Part shown: positions 60,821 to 64,000 of the stretch, one piece after another
How positions within the stretch are numbered: the first letter of the stretch is position 1
Layout: each line of letters opens with the position of its first letter
NCBI GenBank assembly: GCA_032718475.1
Contig: JAUCBJ010001032.1
Span: 29,280-93,279 of the forward strand
Source: Nemertoderma westbladi
Taxonomy: Eukaryota > Xenacoelomorpha > Nemertodermatida > Nemertodermatidae
Reading direction: 5' to 3'
Length of the DNA stretch: 64,000 nt
Notes under the pieces: generated by a model
The model's input: only the letters and a program-made list of their open reading frames with translations
Database searches by the model: none
What the model was told of the DNA's origin: nothing
Translations under genes and position numbers: made by a program

Positions 60821-62035
60821 GGCTGTCTCTGTGCAGTTAATGAGTTTTTTTGAAAAGATAGATATATTAGGTACCTGATACTCCAATGAAAACCCAGAAG
60901 TAAATCCCCTACTTAAGTAATCTAGCTTAAGTGGATCATATCCAAGCAACAACTCATGGAAAACATCCCAGTTAATTGGTGTTGGTAAATCTTGGTGTTG
61001 GGAGGAGGCTGTTGTAACCGAAATTCCGGCAGTTGTTGAAGTTACCGTGTGACTTGTTGTAACTGTAACTGTTTGGTTGTTGAAAGCGGCGGCCTTGCCA
61101 TGGTTGCATCCGATCCATTCCTCTGAAAGAGGAAGGGCCGCATTGTCCTCGAAATGAACCGGATGACTGAAAGGGCGGTACTGATTTACCTGTCTGTAAT
61201 TGATTGGCTCCCGGCTGGGGACACTAAATTAACCGATGAGTTCCCCCACAATTAGGGCATACATGATGGAACATGCAAAGGACACCCGCGCATTTATCAC
61301 CCTTATGATAAGAGAAGCAGTATCCTTGTGGTACTGACAAATCCTGCACTTTCCTAGTCATTGCTACCAAAGCTAATTCCTGCTAAGGAATTCCCCAGCT
61401 GTATAGACTAGCATTATTTTGTTTCAATTGGTGTAATCTTTCATCATAATACATCCAAGAACCACCAGTATCCTTTATGTCCTTCAGTATGAATGCATAT
61501 TTTCGAAGCTGTTTCGATTCTCCTGGGAATTTATCTTCATATATTGTAGAAAAAATATTCCATGCCAAAAGCCATTTCTCAAATGATGTAATATCATCTA
61601 TGGTTTTGCTGGATCAGACGTTTCTGGTGCCAATGTTATAGGGAATTTCGATTTATTTCTAGGAAAGGAGGGATTTTTAAGCAATATTGAAAGATCAATA
61701 TATTTATTTGCCCAAATCTTGTCCTTAACCCCGATGGGTACAAGGGCATCTACGCCAATGAATTGCTCACCTGCTATACTCCTCTGTAGTTGCTGTTCCA
61801 TGCCAGAAACTCCACCAGCAAACATAGATGACGAAATACCACCTTGAACCATGTTAGAGCAGGTTTGATTGCTTCCGCTAGACATCCCACTAAAAAACTG
61901 TTGATCAGTTGAAGGTTGTGAATCATATAAACCAAATAATGGATGAGACATAGTGGTATTATCAGTAGTAAACTCGTGACCCGTTGCGTTTGGGATTGGG
62001 TTCATTAAGTTGGAGGAAACGGAAGAAACGGATAA
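60821..62035 (-). pseudogene. DIRS copy 2, Gag-like region and RT N-terminus
   Basis: Counterpart of about 20740-21980. The RT N-terminal extension is near 60830-61060, the zinc cluster near 61200-61330, and the Gag core is split into frames 61383-61568 and 61598-62005. A stop (TAA, in gctaaggaattcc near 61383) and a small deletion near 61600 break it. The 5' end is lost: sequence jumps at about 62030 from Gag to the downstream hairpin repeats. Confidence 0.75.
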
Positions 62036-62545
62036 TCAATAATATATATAAGTTAGCGGCCAGTCTGGTTGTATAATGTGTGCATTTCTGACATTCTGAA
62101 GACACCAGATCTTCCAATTACTATAATTTGCCGCATGTCTGGTTATTTTTGTCAACCTGAAAGTCCAGGTGACACCAGAGCTTAGAATATATAATAATAT
62201 AATTATAACACATATCAGCATATTGCTGTATTGTATAATAATATCTGAATCTCAAAATTAGCAGCAAGTCTAGTTACATGTAATGATGCATGTGATGTTA
62301 TATGAAATCGAAATGTCTTCCTGAAAAATCAGTTGACGCCACAACCATAACCTCAAAAATATTACTACTAGCCGCAAGTCTGAAAATTAATTTCTTCCTG
62401 AAATTCAGGTGGGACCAGATCCTCATATTATGTATATGATAGATCTAGTATCTATCCACAATCTGCTATCTAGCTATTGGCGCCCATCGGGCCTAGTGTA
62501 GTAGTGAAATCGAAATATGTAGTTTTGTGATATGAGTCGGCCATT
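62036..62545. repeat. Divergent hairpin repeats, copy 2 (shortened)
   Basis: Counterpart of 22560-22965 joined to about 23440-23550. Intervening copy-1 sequence is missing. Confidence 0.6.
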
Positions 62546-63200
62546 ACGAATTGTCTTAATCCTTGGGGAGGTATCCAGGTAACACAGATTGTCAGTAAAG
62601 GAGAAGGGAGCTTCAGCATGGCTGGTAATGCTTCCAATAGCTTCCAATATTCTCTACACAAAACTGCTTTCAGTGACAGTACATTCCTACGCTTGGTTAG
62701 AGCCCCACCGCGCCTGCCATCGACGTGTATTTCTGGGTCATCTTTTACCATCTCACATTCTCTTCACTGTCCAGTGCAAGGTTTTCCAATACTTCGGCAT
62801 AACGAAGTCAGGGACCTGCTCGGCGATTTCCTAGTGGAAGTCTCCCACGATGTCCAAATCGAGCCACACATGCAGCCCCTTGATGGGGAGCAGTTCAGGT
62901 TAGAGCTATATTATAGATGCTGAGGCACATCTGGCTGGATGTGTCAGCATCCGGGATATGGGGTTTCACGTTCAAGAAAATCTACATGGATATGAAGGTG
63001 TTCAACCCTCTTTATCCCTCCATCCCGTGATCAATCCAATCAGCATACCGTAAGCATGAGGCGGAGATACGGCGTAGAGACGAGGAGTGGCTGAATCTCA
63101 TCTAGCAGTCCGGGTTTTGCCGATTTATTGTCAAAGCTACCAACGTATACAACGGATTCATACGAACCGAATGGATTGGGTTTCGCCTTACAGGAGGCAC
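62546..63200 (+). pseudogene. Relic of the RT-associated ORF (RHNEVRDL type), copy 2
   Basis: Counterpart of 26120-26760 with the same frame breaks and a few additional changes. Followed by the imperfect hairpin at about 63273-63293. Confidence 0.55.
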
Positions 63201-63701
63201 AGAGTATGTGCTTGTGTGGGAGTAGGACTTATAGGACCAAGGTGTTGCAACCTTTTGCAGAGACAAGGCACACAGCGACTTCGGCGCTGTGCAGAGGCTG
63301 CAATTTAATTTTCTCTTTTTTTTTGTCTCAATATATATTGTTATAAATTATAAAAACAAATTACAATGTCACCCTATTGTTTATTGTTTTTTGTTTTCTT
63401 GTGAAAGTAACTCATTCCTGTATAACTAAGTCAACACATTCCTAGGTTCCCATTCCATCTTTTAGAAGTGTGCTTCACAAAGCAAAGAAAGATTTAGTTT
63501 CTATCAAAGAGAATATTATGTCACAACAGCGCCAGGTTCTCTAAGAAAAATAAAAAAGGTAAATTAATCAAAGCAAAAGTCTACCTTGGCAAATGGAACA
63601 AAATGATATCCAAGGTAATAATGACGCAAATATAACTCTTCTCCTATAACTCCCCTAAGTACGGAGCCCCTAAAGGGACACTTGTGAAGAGATATTTTTT
63701 T
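63201..63701. other. AT-rich tail of copy 2 and unique junction
   Basis: Homology with copy 1 ends at 63659. The next bases, acggagcccctaaaggg, start unrelated DNA leading to the satellite. No gene seen. Confidence 0.5.
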
Positions 63702-64000
63702 TAGTACCACGTTCGCACGTGATACTAACACGTTCGAACGTGTTACCTAACACGTTCGAATGTGTTACCTAACACGTTCGCACGTGATACTAACACGTTC
63801 GCACGTGTTACCTAACACGTTCGCACGTGATACTAACACGTTCGCACGTGTTACCTAACACGTTCGCACGTGATACTAACACGTTCGAACGTGTTACCTA
63901 ACACGTTCGCACGTGTTACCTAACACGTTCGCACGTGATACTAACACGTTCGCACGTGTTACCTAACACGTTCGCACGTGTTACCTAACACGTTCGCTAA
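63702..64000. repeat. Palindromic 21/22-bp satellite, runs off the window
   Basis: About 13-14 units of cacgttcgcacgtgttaccta(a) alternating with cacgttcgcacgtgatacta(a). Several units contain the perfect palindrome acacgttcgaacgtgt, and most contain a CACGTG-like core (gcacgtg). The array continues past the right edge. Confidence 0.9.

Noticed and set aside
63702-64000. CRISPR-like array
   Set aside because: Units are contiguous with 5-7 bp alternating linkers and no unique spacers; the DNA is eukaryotic.

Overview
This is eukaryotic, almost certainly metazoan, DNA: AT-rich and packed with nested transposable elements. It holds two BEL/Pao LTR elements, a DIRS-type tyrosine-recombinase retroelement (two copies), several APE-type LINEs (one with a Ulp1-like protease), tRNA-derived SINEs, a DNA transposon with long inverted repeats, and several minisatellites. 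The TE set and the frequent TAGGCCTA/ACCGGT words suggest a marine invertebrate, perhaps an echinoderm or relative; this is a low-confidence guess. Nothing is bacterial: no operons, no CRISPR.  Layout. Bases 1-27229 and 39526-63659 are two diverged copies of one segment, in the same orientation. By eye there are about 18 mismatches in the first 1.13 kb. They are either a real duplication or two haplotypes placed in tandem by the assembly. In order, the segment holds: minus-strand LINE-A (Ulp1 LINE), AT-rich minisatellite DNA, a tRNA-SINE, a LINE C-terminal relic, a LINE-B 3' end, a minus-strand DIRS element, divergent hairpin repeats, and a relic of an invertebrate RT-associated ORF. Copy 1 is split by BEL-1 (1129-12227, TSD cgggg). 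Copy 2 is split by BEL-2 (54324-60820, TSD ggctg) and also keeps a 4.9-kb insertion block (46235-51088) containing a TIR transposon (47172-50305); copy 1 has lost nearly all of that block. Both BEL elements have nearly identical LTRs, so both inserted after the copies separated.  The spacer (27230-39525) holds a 36-bp minisatellite grown from SINE sequence, a decayed LINE-C with a foldback at its RT motif, a full-length LINE-B (32883-36575, intact ORF, 13-bp TSD), and the 3' part of LINE-A copy 2. Between the LINE-C relic and LINE-B lies what looks like the only host gene: a two-exon gene for a small secreted cysteine-rich peptide (31952-32062 joined to 32366-32509).  The most unusual object is BEL-1. 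It has a gag-protease ORF fused in frame to the integrase C-terminus, with no RT, RNase H or integrase core. It also carries a small ORF joined to gag by an ATGA overlap, a separate 3' ORF of about 866 codons behind a TATA-like motif (RNase D-like region plus two CCHC knuckles), and LTRs built of repeated UUCG-loop hairpins. Near-identical LTRs imply recent mobilisation in trans by enzymes encoded elsewhere.
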